The position numbers were made by a program, and so were the translations under genes. A DNA stretch of 64,000 nt from Corydoras sp. C115 (taxonomy: Eukaryota > Chordata > Actinopteri > Siluriformes > Callichthyidae), in contig JAFMOC010000207.1 in assembly GCA_019802505.1 (NCBI GenBank), forward strand, positions 87,001-151,000. The letters run 5' to 3'. Below, in pieces: positions 47,858 through 57,729 of the stretch. The stretch's first letter is position 1. Each line of letters begins with the position of its first letter. The notes beneath the pieces are model-generated. The model made no database searches and had not been told where the DNA came from. It worked only from the letters and a program-made list of their open reading frames with translations.

Positions 47858-47874
47858 GGGGTATGAAGTTATTA

Positions 47875-47880
47875 TTTATT
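47875..47880 (-). terminator. Possible HSBP1 poly(A) signal
   Basis: AATAAA on the minus strand about 30 bp after the stop codon. It is the only such hexamer before the SINE. Close to the stop, so uncertain. Confidence 0.35.
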
Positions 47881-47908
47881 AAAGAACCCTCAACAAGCCG
47901 TACCTTCA

Positions 47909-48027
47909 TTATGAGCCCTCGCCCTCTTTGGCCTTGTTCTCGCCCTCTCCCTCCTCCACGCCCGCCTGAGTCATCAGGTCAGCGATGTTCTTCTCCAGGT
48001 CATCGATGCGCGTGCTCATCTCGTCGA
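47909..48027 (-). CDS. hsbp1: hsbp1 exon 3
   Basis: Starts with TC completing Ile, then DEMSTRIDDLEKNIADLMTQ, AGVEEGEGENKAKEGEGS and TAA at 47911-47909. It is preceded by TTCCTTAAC and an AC end rather than AG. Confidence 0.94.
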
Positions 48028-48686
48028 GTGATTGTCGTTAAGGAAGCCTCACAGTGAAACATGCACTTTCATTTGATTTATTGTATGATCTACACCAATG
48101 CATTCGTACATATGGCTTCAGTCAGGACACGCCCTTTTCTTTTGACTGCCACTGTAAGTCCCTGTAGTGTGTGAAGTGGTGGAGGTAGAGAAAGCAAGGA
48201 TATTTCTTCCGATGATTTGATCTGACATGGTCTGAAATTTGTCCTGCATCTGCTGCAGTAGTGTCTGCACCTGTAAACAAAAACAATTCATTTGTAATGT
48301 GATTACATGATGTTATTTGAATCTCCATTTAGGATTGAGATCGGTGAGTGGACACCCACATGATAGCTGCTCAGTGGGCCCTTAATTTGGGCCTCATTGC
48401 TTCAGGGGTGTGGCATCATGATTCTCCCTAGAATCTGACCAATCAAGTTACATAGGATAAAGATAACTGCAAAATGACATATAAATATATATATATGGGC
48501 GGCACGGTGGCTTAGTGGTTAGCACGTTCTCCTCTCAGCGCTAGGGATTCCCGGTTCGAATCCCCATCTGGGTGGAGTTTCCATGTTCTCCCCGTGTCCG
48601 CGTGGGTTTCCTCCGGGTTCTCCGGTTTCCTCCCACAGTCCAAAAACATGGATGAAGTCAATTGAATTCTCCAAATTGCCCCATAT

Positions 48687-48724
<38 letters not shown>

Positions 48725-50828
48725 TGAGTGTGTGCCCAGCAATGGATTGGCGCTCTGTCCTGGGTGTATCTGCCCAGCGCCCGAGACGTTCTCCCCTGGA
48801 TGGGCATGGGGAACCCCACCGCAACCCTAATATATAATAATAGACCCTAATAATAGAGGATAAAGCGGGAGATGAATGAATGAATGTATATATATATATA
48901 TAATGTATAATTTTGTTGCTGTTTCACTATAAATTGTCACTACTGTAGCCTTTATTTTTTTATTGGTATAAATTTTTAAAGATTTACTAGTTTTTTTTTT
49001 AAAACTTCTAATCATTTCTTAATTGATTAGTAACCCATCATTTGGTATTTCGTTGTTTATTAAATGCTTATGCACTGTATATAATGCATTCATTTCTTTT
49101 TGTATTGTATTCAGGCTTATTTTATTTGGAACTGCTGAAGATTATTTGATGTCTAACTTTTGTTAGCTGAGATTTTAGCTGAGATTTCACAAATTTAGGT
49201 GAGCCTGTTGTACACTGACCATAAAGAACCTGGAGCCCGAGGGCTCAATACGGCCCCTTGGTCTGAACGTTGTCAGACTGAATGGGGTTTGGTAGCTCAG
49301 TGGTTAGGGTGTTGGGGTCAATCTAAAGGTTGGGGGTTCGAATCCCAGGTCCAATGAGGTTACCACTGTGGGGCTCCTCAGTGAGGCCCTTAACCCTCAT
49401 TGCTCCAGGGATGCTGTATCAACCCCGTGTTTGCTTTGTATGTCGCTTTAGATTAAAATGTTTGATAAATGACCAAATGTAATGCAGACTGAATGAGACA
49501 TGGTAGCTCAGTGGTTAGGTTGTTGGGGTCAATCTGAAGGTTGGGGTTTCCAATCCCAGGTCCAATGAGGTTACCACTGTGGGGCCCCTCAGTGAGGCCC
49601 TTAACCCCAATTGCTCCAGGGATGCTATATCAACCCTGTGTTTATTTTGTATGTCACTTTGGATAAAAACGTCTGCTAAATGACCAAATGTAATGCAGAC
49701 TGAATGGGGTTTGCTAGCTCAGTGGTTCGGGTATTGGGGTCAATCTGAAGGTTGGGGGTTCAAATCCCATGTCCAATGAGGTTACTACTGTGGGCCCCTC
49801 AGTGAGGCCCTTAACCCTAGTTGCTCCAGGGATGTTGTGATTAACCCTGTGTTCGCTTTGTATGTCGCTTTGGATAAAAACGTCTGCTAAATGACCAAAT
49901 ATAATGCAGACTGAATGGGGTTTGGTAGCTCAGTGGTTAGGTTGTTGGGGTCAATCTGAAGGTTGGGGGTTCGAATCCCAGGTCCAATGAGGTTACCACT
50001 GTGGGGCCCCTCAGTGAGGCACTTAACCCTAGTTGCTCCAGGGATGTTGTGATTAACCCTGTGTTCGCTTTGTATGTCGCTTTGGATAAAAACGTCTGCT
50101 AAATGACCAAATATAATGCAGACTGAATGGGGTTTGGTAGCTCAGTGGTTAGGTTGTTGGGGTCAATCTGAAGGTTGGGGGTTCGAATCCCAGGTCCAAT
50201 GAGGTTACCACTGTGGGGCCCCTCAGTGAGGCACTTAACCCTAATTGCTCCAGGGATGCTGTACCAACCCTGTGTTTATTTTGTATGTCGCTTTAGATTA
50301 AAATGTCTGCTAAATGACCAAATGTAATGTAGACAGTGTGGTAATCAGACTGAATGGGGTTTGGTAGCTCAGTGGTTAGGTTGTTGGGGTCAATCTGAAG
50401 GTTGGGGGTTCAAATCCCAGGTCCAATGAGGTTACCACTGTGGGGCCCTTGAGCGAGGCCCTTAACCCCAATTGCTCCAGGGATGTTGTGATTAACCCTT
50501 TGCTCGCTTTAGATAAAAATGTCTGCTAAATGACCAAATAATTTTTAGACTGTGGATTTCAAAGCAGATCATACTACTATAACAACAAAATTATTAATTA
50601 TGTTAATTTATTCCCAGCTGACCGTGATGGAGTATATTATTATGGTTTTAAACACATTTAAAGTGTTAAATAAGGCCACGGTGCAGGTTCTGTTTGCTGC
50701 GTTGCTGGAAACTTCGATTTAAACTCAATGTTATGACAACGACTCTGTTAGCCTTTAGCTTAGCACAACAACATCACACTTACCACCGCTGTAAGGTCTT
50801 GTACCGACTTGGGATCAGTCTCGGCCAT
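47909..50828 (-). CDS. hsbp1: Heat shock factor binding protein 1
   Basis: HSBP1 is a small coiled-coil protein that binds the HSF1 trimer and dampens the heat shock response. Exons 50828-50784, 48270-48204 and 48027-47909 join to 76 codons, the length of human HSBP1. The protein reads MAETDPKSVQDLTAV, then VQTLLQQMQDKFQTMSDQII, GRIDEMSTRIDDLEKNIADL and MTQAGVEE with an acidic/Lys tail. It is one long heptad-repeat helix and nearly identical to vertebrate HSBP1 until the tail. Intron 1 is 2.5 kb with a SINE-A copy and the SINE-B tandem array. Intron 2 has AT-AC ends and U12-type motifs. Fish may have two HSBP1 paralogues; I cannot tell which this is. Confidence 0.95.
48028..48203 (-). other. 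AT-AC (U12-type) intron of hsbp1
   Basis: On the minus strand the intron begins ATATCCTT, the U12 5' splice-site consensus. It contains TTCCTTAAC, the U12 branch-site consensus, ending 9 bases before the exon, and ends in AC. Only these ends restore the HSBP1 reading frame (GR-IDEM). The intron is 176 bp. Confidence 0.92.
48204..48270 (-). CDS. hsbp1: hsbp1 exon 2
   Basis: 67 bp: VQTLLQQMQDKFQTMSDQII, GR and one base of Ile. Ordinary acceptor TTTGTTTACAG upstream; non-canonical donor ATATCCTT downstream. Confidence 0.95.
48271..48496. other. hsbp1 intron 1, end nearest exon 2
   Basis: Plain sequence; nothing recognised. Confidence 0.4.
48497..48886 (+). repeat. SINE-A copy, full length with expanded GT tract
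   Basis: The internal GTGTGTGAGTG has grown to (GT)~16, and a TAATATATAATAATAGACCC insertion duplicates part of the tail. Confidence 0.9.
48887..49279. other. hsbp1 intron 1, AT-rich stretch
   Basis: AT-rich sequence with a (TA)n run at 48888-48902. Nothing else recognised. Confidence 0.4.
49280..50545 (+). repeat. Six head-to-tail SINE-B units
   Basis: Units begin TGGTAGCTCAGTGG at 49290, 49501, 49712 (TGCTAG), 49923, 50135 and 50362. The spacing is 211, 211, 211, 212 and 227 bp. Each holds A box, B box GGTTCGAATCCC, the TTAACCC-CAATTGCTCCAGGGATG body and the GTCTGCTAAATGACCAAAT tail, plus a linker AATGCAGACTGAATGGGGTT. The whole array lies in hsbp1 intron 1, antisense to the gene. Confidence 0.93.
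50546..50783. other. hsbp1 intron 1, start
   Basis: AT-rich plain sequence up to the exon 1 donor. Confidence 0.4.
50784..50828 (-). CDS. hsbp1: hsbp1 exon 1 (start codon at 50828-50826)
   Basis: 15 codons, MAETDPKSVQDLTAV, with donor GTAAGT. Start context on the minus strand is TTAGCCATGG, a good Kozak match. Confidence 0.95.
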
Positions 50829-50963
50829 GGCTAACGTTCAATACGCAACTAAAACACACTTTGTTACCGACCTGCGTTCGATAAAACACAACAATCTGCA
50901 GTTTAAACGCGACTTTCGTTTGCCTCAGTTATTATAGACGGCTGTCGCGACGTAGCTGTGAAA

Positions 50964-50973
50964 TCTCGCGAGA
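50964..50973. promoter_or_regulatory. TCTCGCGAGA promoter palindrome of hsbp1
   Basis: A perfect TCTCGCGAGA lies 136 bp upstream of the HSBP1 start codon in CpG-containing sequence. This palindrome is a known core motif of CpG-type promoters and is bound by BANP. Confidence 0.7.
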
Positions 50974-50979
50974 CACGCA

Positions 50980-51052
50980 AAGCTCGCGTTGACAGGGATT
51001 TCTCACAACGATCCGTTCATCTTCATAAACATCAACAAAACAAAGCGTTTTA

Positions 51053-51091
<39 letters not shown>

Positions 51092-51448
51092 GCAGCAGCG
51101 GCGCGGCTTTGTTTATTTTTAAATAAAATCCGCCGAGCTTCTGTTTATTTTAGTTTGTGCTGTATTTAGATAATCTGCTTCATTTCGGGATTGAAGGAGT
51201 CGACTCGTGACTAAATCTCCTCGGAGTCGACTCCTATGTTCGAATCCGTAATACAACTGTACCGAAAAAAGTTGCTAAATAAAATCAATAAAATAAATAC
51301 CATAAAGCACGTGACTAAATTTTAATGTCTTTTAATATATTAAAATGAAATAACAAAAAAAAAATAAGGAAAAAAACAATAGACGCAAATTTACAGCTGA
51401 TTTGTGTCGGAATTTCTTAGTCTTCCCAATATTTTTTAATCTTAATCA

Positions 51449-51480
<32 letters not shown>
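50980..51480. other. Upstream of hsbp1, AT-rich
   Basis: An (AAT)n run at 51053-51090, otherwise unique. No gene seen. Confidence 0.4.
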
Positions 51481-51483
<3 letters not shown>

Positions 51484-51846
51484 TTAATTCATTATCTCCC
51501 GCTTTATCCTCTATTGGGGTCGCGGGTGTGTGTGTGTGTGGGGGGGGGTTCCCCATGCCCATCCAGGGGAGAGCATCTCGGGGAGCTGGGCAGATACACC
51601 CAGGACAGAGCGCCAATCCATCGCTGGGCACACACTCACTCACACAGACACACTCTATATGGGGCAATTTGGAGAATTCAATTGACTTGATCCATGTTTT
51701 TGGACTGTGGGAGGAAACCGGAGAACCCAGAGGAAACCCACACGGACACGGGGAGAACATGGAAACTCCACCCAGATGGGGATTCGAACCGGGAATCCCT
51801 AGTGCTGAGAGGAGAACGTGCTAACCACTAAGCCACCGTGCCGCCA
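51481..51846 (-). repeat. SINE-A copy, full length, minus strand
   Basis: Complete, with a (TG)n expansion beside the G run. Flanked by (ATT)n tracts on both sides. Confidence 0.9.
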
Positions 51847-51873
51847 TTATTATTATTATTATTATTTTTATTA

Positions 51874-52173
51874 TGGCAGCACGGTGGCTTAGTGGTTGGC
51901 ATGTTCTCCTCTCAGCGTTGGGGATCCAGGTTCGAATCCCAATCTGGGTGGAGTTTCCATGTTTTCCCCGTGCCCTCACGAAGGTGAATTGAATTCATTA
52001 AATTGCCCCATATAGTATGTGTGACTGAGTAAGTGTGCCCAGTGATAGATTAGTGTCCTGTCCTGGGTGTATCTGCCCAGCGCCTGAAACGTTCTCCCCT
52101 GGATGGGCATGGGGAACCCCCCCCCCCCCCCGCCACCCTAATATAGGGTAAAGCTGAAGATAATGGATGGATG
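51874..52173 (+). repeat. SINE-A copy, internally deleted
   Basis: Head and tail complete; about 40 bp missing after TTTTCCCCGTG. Confidence 0.88.
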
Positions 52174-52194
52174 TTAATCTGCAGGTCATAATTA

Positions 52195-52502
52195 AGGGGG
52201 GGGGGGTTCCCCATGCCCACCCAGGGGATAACGTTTCAGGTGCAGGGCAGATATACCCATGACAGGACACCAATCTATCGTTAGGCACACACTCACTCAC
52301 ACAGACACACTCTATATGGGGCAATTTGGAGTTCTCAATTGACCTTGATCCATGTTTTTGCACTGTGGGAGGAAACCGGACAACCCGGAGGAAACCCACG
52401 CAGACACGGGAACATGGAAACTCCACCCAGCTGGGGATTCGAACCTGGAATTCCCAGCACTGAGAGGAGAACATGCCAAACCACTAAGCCACGTGTCACC
52501 CT
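52195..52502 (-). repeat. SINE-A copy, minus strand
   Basis: G run through A-box complement; the GGATAAAG tail is lost. Confidence 0.87.
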
Positions 52503-53136
52503 ATAATTAAAATGAATCGACGATCTGAGCAAACTGAGAGCTCTAGAGCACTTGATGACGTATCAGCAGCTTTTGGAGGATCGGCAAATATTCCCTACAA
52601 TATTCAGTGCGAACGGCTGTCGAGTCGATTCCTATTTTCTAGCCGAGATTTTGAGAATCGATTCCTTCTAGATTCCCAGTATTTAGACAGTCCATTCATA
52701 GTTTTTCTCTTTGTTGATGGCGAAAGCGTCTCTTGTCGTCTGTCAAAAGTCCCTTTGATGTAAATCCCCGGGCAGTTTGTTTACTCCTCATTGTGAGCTT
52801 GACGTTCGGACAGAACGGCACCTCCCAAACAACTCGGCTCTGGATGATCGGCGCAGAGGAGCGTCCCGCAGGACGCAGGCGCTCGGACAGCCCGCAGCCG
52901 ACTGCGCATTCTGCAGCCTGATGGAGGTAAACTAAAGTTTTTTCCCCCGTTTTTAGGCTCAAACACATAAATAACGCCATTCTAACAGCTGTAAACATCT
53001 GCACTCACTGATTTCCCTTCACTCGATTCACACCGGTTCATTCCGGGTGTTTAAAGGTTCGCAGCGACGCGCCGTGATTTTATTCATTAATTCTTTATTG
53101 TTTGTAATAATTTCTGTATGATCAGCGGGGGGCGGG
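52503..53136. other. CpG-rich region, possible 5' exon of slc66a2
   Basis: 52790-52930 is GC- and CpG-rich and ends in CAGCCTGATGGAG/GTAAAC, which resembles a first exon with a 5' splice site. It lies 4.1 kb upstream of the first slc66a2 coding exon on the same strand. Evidence is compositional only. Confidence 0.3.
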
Positions 53137-53137
53137 G

Positions 53138-53177
<40 letters not shown>
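53128..53177 (+). repeat. Long G run
   Basis: GGGGGGCGGGGCGG followed by about 36 uninterrupted G. It could form G-quadruplexes, and its length is unlikely to be sequenced accurately. Confidence 0.9.
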
Positions 53178-53179
<2 letters not shown>

Positions 53180-53289
53180 AGAGCGAGCGAAACTGTAACG
53201 TGAGAAGTTCCTACAGCGGAGATCCGCAGGATGAAGGTCCTCATCTCCGCAGAAGATCCGAGTTCGGTCGGCCAGCATGTGTTCAGGTC

Positions 53290-54220
53290 TCTGGGTTGAT
53301 CAGGAGGTTAATCAGGAGGTTAACCAGGTTGACCAGGAGGTTAATCGGGGGTTAACCAGGTTGACCAGGAGGTTAATCAGGGGGTTGATCTGGAGGTTGA
53401 TCAGGAGGTTAATCAGGGGGTTGATCTGGAGGTTAATCAGGGGGTTGACAAGGAGGTTAATCAGGGGGTTAATCAGGAGGTTAACCAGGTTGACCAGGAG
53501 GGTAATCAGGCAGTTGATCAGGAGGTTGATCAGGTTGACCAGGAGATTAGCAGGGGGTTGATCAGGAGGTTAATCAGGGGGTTGAACAGGAGGTTAATCA
53601 GGGGGGTGATCAGGAGGTTAATCAGGGGGGTGATCAGGAGGTTAATCAGGGGGGTGATCAGGAGGTTAATCAGGGGGGTGATCAGGAGGTTAATCAGGGG
53701 GGTGATCAGGAGGTTAATCAGGTTGACCAGGAGGTTGATCAGGGGGTTGATCAGGGAGTTGATCAGGTTGTCCAGGAGGTTAATCAGGGGGTTGCTCAGG
53801 AGTTTGACCAGTGGGTTGATCAGGAGGTTGATCCGGGAGTTGCTCAGGAGTTTGACCAGTGGGTTGATCAGGGGGTTGATCAGGGAGTTAATCAGGTTGA
53901 CCAGGAGGTTAATCAGGGGGTTGCTCAGGAGTTTGACCAGTGGGTTGATCAGGAGGTTGATCAGGGAGTTGCTCAGGAGTTTGACCAGTGGGTTGATCAG
54001 GGGGTTGATCAGGGAGTTGATCAGGTTGACCAGCAGGTTAATCAGAGGTTTGCTCGGGAGTTTGAACAGTGGGTTGCTCAGGAGGTTGATCAGGGAGTTG
54101 ATCAGGGGGTTGATCAGGAGGTTGATCAGGGGGTTGATCAGGAGGTTGATCAGGGGGTTGATCAGTAGGTTGATCAGGGGGTTGATCAGGAGGTTGATCA
54201 GGGGGTTGATCTAAGAGTTG
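53290..54220 (+). repeat. Minisatellite, 15-bp GGTTGATCAGGGGGT unit
   Basis: About 930 bp of 15-bp units (GGTTAATCAGGAGGT, GGTTGATCAGGGAGT). Higher-order blocks of about 120 bp recur, e.g. TTGCTCAGGAGTTTGACCAG at 53791, 53841, 53921 and 53971. Confidence 0.95.
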
Positions 54221-54359
54221 AAGAGGGGGTTCAGCCTGAAGCTTTTGCTTAAGGCTGCTATTCTTAGTTTGGGATCCATTACTGCTGGCCTTTCAGTCCA
54301 GACTCCATTGCACAACTTGCTTCATCTCCATTCAACAAGATCGCGTTCTTGTAGGGGTG

Positions 54360-54446
54360 ACCCATCAACCCCCTGAGCAACCTCCTGATCAACCTGCTGA
54401 TCAACCTGCTGAGCACCCCCCCGATCAACCCCCTGATCAACCTTAG
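54360..54446 (-). repeat. Inverted piece of the 15-bp minisatellite
   Basis: CATCAACCCCCTGAGCAACC to CTGATCAACC is the same 15-bp unit on the other strand, about 140 bp after the main array. Confidence 0.88.
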
Positions 54447-54760
54447 CGTTGGAGAACAAAGCCTGCAGTGTGCCTGCAGTGTGCCCTGCCCCCCAAACCC
54501 CCTCACAGGACCTGTTCCTCCCCCTCAGACTCAGCCTCTGGGCTCGGGTCACATGTTCCAGAGGTTCAGATGAAACGGAGCTCTATTCGAAAGGGGAACA
54601 GCTTCCTAACTTCCTCTCGCTTCACCACGACATGCAAATGATGCTGAGCGGCGGCTCGCAGAGTATCCAGTGTTCAGAGGTCACGTTGCTCCGGCGGCTG
54701 CTCTCTCACAACCTGGAAATTTGGTTACACTGACGGTTTTATTCGTCCTCCGTCCTTCAG
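54447..54760. other. Upstream of slc66a2, plain sequence
   Basis: No gene or named repeat. Confidence 0.4.
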
Positions 54761-54960
54761 CAGGACTCCAGCAAACCTCCAGCAGCACTGCTGTGTCTGA
54801 TCCACCTGCACAACACCACCTAACCACAACTAACACACCACCACCAGCATGTCAGAGTCACTGCAGCACTGAGAATCATCCTGCACACTAATAATGGCAC
54901 CGATGGTCCAAGGTTCTGAGGGGAACGTCTGTAACTGGGGCAGCTGATTGATTTCTGATG
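54761..54960 (-). repeat. Dispersed repeat fragment
   Basis: AGCAGCACTGCTGTGTCTGA, CACACCACCACCAGCATGTC and GCACTGAGAATCATCCTGCA, the most complete copy here of the family cut at 20790/22185. Confidence 0.65.
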
Positions 54961-54986
54961 TCACATTTTGGTGTTAACCATCTGTT

Positions 54987-55294
54987 CTGGGCGGCACGGT
55001 GGCTTAGTGGTTAGCATGTTCTCCTCTCAGCGCTAGGGATTCCCGGTTCGAATCTCAATCTGGGGGGCGTTTCCATGTTCTCCCCGTGTCCACGTGTTCC
55101 TCCGGGTTCTCCGGTTTCCTCCCACAGTCCAAAAACATGGATCAAGGAGAATTGAATTCTCCAAATTGCCCCATATAGAGTGTGTCTTTGTGAGTGTGTG
55201 CCCAGTGATAGATTGGTGCCCAGTCCTGGGTGTATCTGCCCAGCGCCCGAGGCGTTTCCCCCTGGTTGGGCATGGGGAACCCCCCCGCGACATA
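54987..55294 (+). repeat. SINE-A copy
   Basis: Head and body present; the tail is replaced by ACATAATAATTGG. Confidence 0.88.
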
Positions 55295-55444
55295 ATAATT
55301 GGAAGCACTTATACACACACAATGTGATTCATTCTGAATAACGATCTCCATCCCTGTGCAAGCGAGCAGTCTGCCCCCCCCCCCCCCCCGTCTCTCTCGC
55401 TTTTCCCAAAACCGGCACGTGGCCACGCCTCCGTGCCTAAATCC

Positions 55445-55671
55445 CAGAGTCCTCCCACAGTCCAAAAACATGGATCAAGTTCAATTGAGTTCTCCAAATT
55501 GCCCCATATAGAGTGTGTCTTTGTGAGTGTGAGTGAGTGTGTGTCCAGTGATGGATTGGTGCCCTGTCCTGGGTGTATCTGCCCAGCGCCCAAAACATTC
55601 TCCCCTGGTTGGGCATGGGGAACCCCCCCCACTTCCAATAGAGGATAAAGTGGAAGAAAATGGATGGATGT
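55445..55671 (+). repeat. SINE-A copy lacking the head
   Basis: Starts at GAGTCCTCCCACAGTCC; tail GATAAAGTGGAAGAAAATGG complete. Confidence 0.86.
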
Positions 55672-56082
55672 GTCACATGTCCTGTCCTGTCCTGTCCTGT
55701 CCTGTGATACAGAGCTGATCCCGCAGAACGTTTGGGTGGACGCCGGTTCTGTGAATGTGGTTGAAGACCTCTCCGATTTCATTGAAGTAGAGGAGACAGT
55801 TCCTTTCGGATGAGGAACGATTTCATAACGCAGGGGGCGAGGGGTGCCAGGCTGAAATTGGATTTTGAAATTGCTTGTACAATGGTGCGAGTGTCGACAC
55901 ATAAGTCTTTTTTTTCGGCCGGTGCTGCAGGCGGCGGCGTTCCCATTCACGCCGGAACGTAGAACCCCCCTCTGATTCATCATCACAGCGGCTTCGGGAG
56001 TAACGCCGAGTAACGCTGAGTAACACCGAGCGAGAACATCAGGCTCCATTAATCCTGATAAATAGAAAGAACTGCAGTTCGC
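55672..56082. other. Intergenic, (CCTGT)n and unique sequence
   Basis: Five CCTGT units at 55679-55704, then non-repetitive sequence without exon evidence. Confidence 0.4.
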
Positions 56083-56121
<39 letters not shown>

Positions 56122-56136
56122 ATGTGTGTATGTATT

Positions 56137-56169
<33 letters not shown>

Positions 56170-56305
56170 ATGTGTGTGTGTGTATGTGTATGTATGTGTA
56201 TGTATGTGTGTGTGTGTTGTTTGTGTGTATATGTGTGTGTGTATGTGTATGTGTGTATGTATGTATATGTGTGTGTTGTGTGTGTGTGTGGTGTGTGTGT
56301 GTGTA

Positions 56306-56338
<33 letters not shown>

Positions 56339-56352
56339 GTGTATGTATATGT

Positions 56353-56388
<36 letters not shown>

Positions 56389-56406
56389 ATATGTGTGTGG
56401 TTGTGT

Positions 56407-56468
<62 letters not shown>
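56083..56468 (+). repeat. TG/TATG simple repeat
   Basis: About 385 bp of (TG)n broken by TATG steps. The long cysteine/valine frames it opens are not genes. Confidence 0.95.
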
Positions 56469-56470
<2 letters not shown>

Positions 56471-56632
56471 GACTGCATTCTCCACATGCATGGACATGTT
56501 CATGTTCAAGTCTGAATGCAGTGAGACAAACCTGAAGGACGAGGCTGTAACTCCATTAATCCAGCACCTCGCCCCTTCACCCTCACCGGCCACTTTATTA
56601 GATACACCGAATTTTCTATTTGTACCCCCATC

Positions 56633-56971
56633 AGCGGGCGGCACGGTAATTTAGTGGTTGGCATGTTCTCCTCTCAGCACTAGGGATTCCCGTTTCGAAT
56701 CCCCATCTGGGTGGAGTTTCCATGTTCTCCCCGTGTCCGCGTTGGTTTCCTCCGTGTTCTCCGGTTTCCTCCCACAGTCCAAAAACATGGATCAAGGTCA
56801 ATTGAGTTCTCCAAATTGCCCCATATAGAGTGTGTCTGTGTGAATGAGTGTGTGCCCAGCGATGGATTGGCGGCCTGTCCTGGGTGTGTCTGCCCAGCGC
56901 CCGAAACGTTCTCCCCTGGATGGGCAAGGGGAAACCCCCCCCCCCCCATGGAAGATGATGTATGGAATGGA
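56633..56971 (+). repeat. SINE-A copy
   Basis: Complete head (A box slightly changed to GGTAATTTAGTGG) and body; the tail is reduced to GAAGATGATG. It lies just before the slc66a2 exon. Confidence 0.88.
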
Positions 56972-57079
56972 CACCCGTCAGCGATGATCTAAGCTCCTGT
57001 GTGGTTCCTCAGGACAGTGCATGACCTCAGCGATTGAGGCTTCAGAGGTGCTGAGGTGCTGGTGCTTGGACAGGACGTC

Positions 57080-57279
57080 ATGGACCCTGACCTGGAGGAG
57101 GAGATGGAGAGCTCGTGGACTCTTCTGTCATGGCTGGCCTCTTGTATAATGGTGTTCGGGGGCGCCGTGCCCTACATCCCCCAGTACCAGGAGATCCAGA
57201 AGAGCAGCAACACCGACGGCTTCTCCACCCGTGTGTGCCTGGTCCTGCTGATCGCCAACATACTGCGCATCTTCTTTTG
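57080..57279 (+). CDS. slc66a2: slc66a2 first coding exon
   Basis: Start ATG at 57080, chosen by length match to the human protein; an in-frame ATG at 57056 is less likely. A 3' splice site TTCCTCAG at about 57012 suggests the exon begins with 5' UTR and that a non-coding exon lies upstream. Donor GTGAGT. Confidence 0.88.
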
Positions 57280-57729
57280 GTGAGTGCATGAAGCATTAAG
57301 GCTTTATAATCAACATAGCTCCACCTTGTGGATGTAGAAGCAGAGACAGTAGGTCTGATGCAACACACTGACACACCACCACCACCACAGGTACTAAGAA
57401 TCATCCACCACCCTAATAATACCTGCACTGTGGGGTCATTAGAGAACCTACCAAATGGAACTAACAAAGTATGTGGAGAAGCAGATGGACTACAGACTGT
57501 AACTTTAGAACTACAAACTCCATCTATTTGGTAGGCGGAGCCGATCTGATGGACACTGAGCGGTAACCTGTTTGTATTTGGTATGTTCTCCGCAGGATAG
57601 GAAAGCAGTTTGAGGTGACGCTGCTTCTTCAGAGTGTGGTGATGATTCTGACCATGTTAGCCATGTTGCACCTGTGCTGCAGCGTCCAGTCCAGCAACCG
57701 CGTGAGCACCAAGCAGCATCGCATCACAG
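57080..57729 (+). CDS. slc66a2: SLC66A2 (PQLC1), PQ-loop membrane protein; exons 1-2, rest outside window
   Basis: SLC66A2 is a multi-pass PQ-loop protein of endomembranes (solute carrier 66 family); in mammals it is linked to phosphatidylserine-flippase control at the trans-Golgi. Exons 57080-57279 and 57596-57729 join in frame to 111 codons. The first holds MDPDLEEEMESSWTLLSWLA, a hydrophobic segment and the first PQ loop (GAVPYIPQYQEIQKSSNTDG, FSTRVCLVLLIANILRIFFW). The second has FEVTLLLQSVVMILTMLAML, another membrane segment. About 160 residues, including the second PQ loop, should follow. I found no further exon before 64000, so intron 2 of this model exceeds 6 kb or the next exon lies outside. 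Confidence 0.9.
57300..57540. repeat. Dispersed repeat fragment in slc66a2 intron
   Basis: Order: AGCTCCACCTTGTGGATGTA, ACACACCACCACCACCACAG, ATCCACCACCCTAATAATAC, GCAGATGGACTACAGACTGT. This copy links pieces seen separately at 16822, 22150, 23400 and 54761. Confidence 0.65.
57596..57729 (+). CDS. slc66a2: slc66a2 second coding exon
   Basis: Completes Trp, then IGKQFEVTLLLQSVVMILTM, LAMLHLCCSVQSSNRVSTKQ, HRIT and one base. Acceptor GTTCTCCGCAG, donor GTGACC. Confidence 0.9.

Noticed and set aside
53558..54214. 218-codon Arg/Ile/Leu frame
   Set aside because: Translation of the 15-bp minisatellite, whose length is a multiple of three.
55309..56487. 392-codon minus-strand frame
   Set aside because: Joins a CA repeat, plain sequence and a SINE; composition changes abruptly along the frame and it has no similarity I can recognise.
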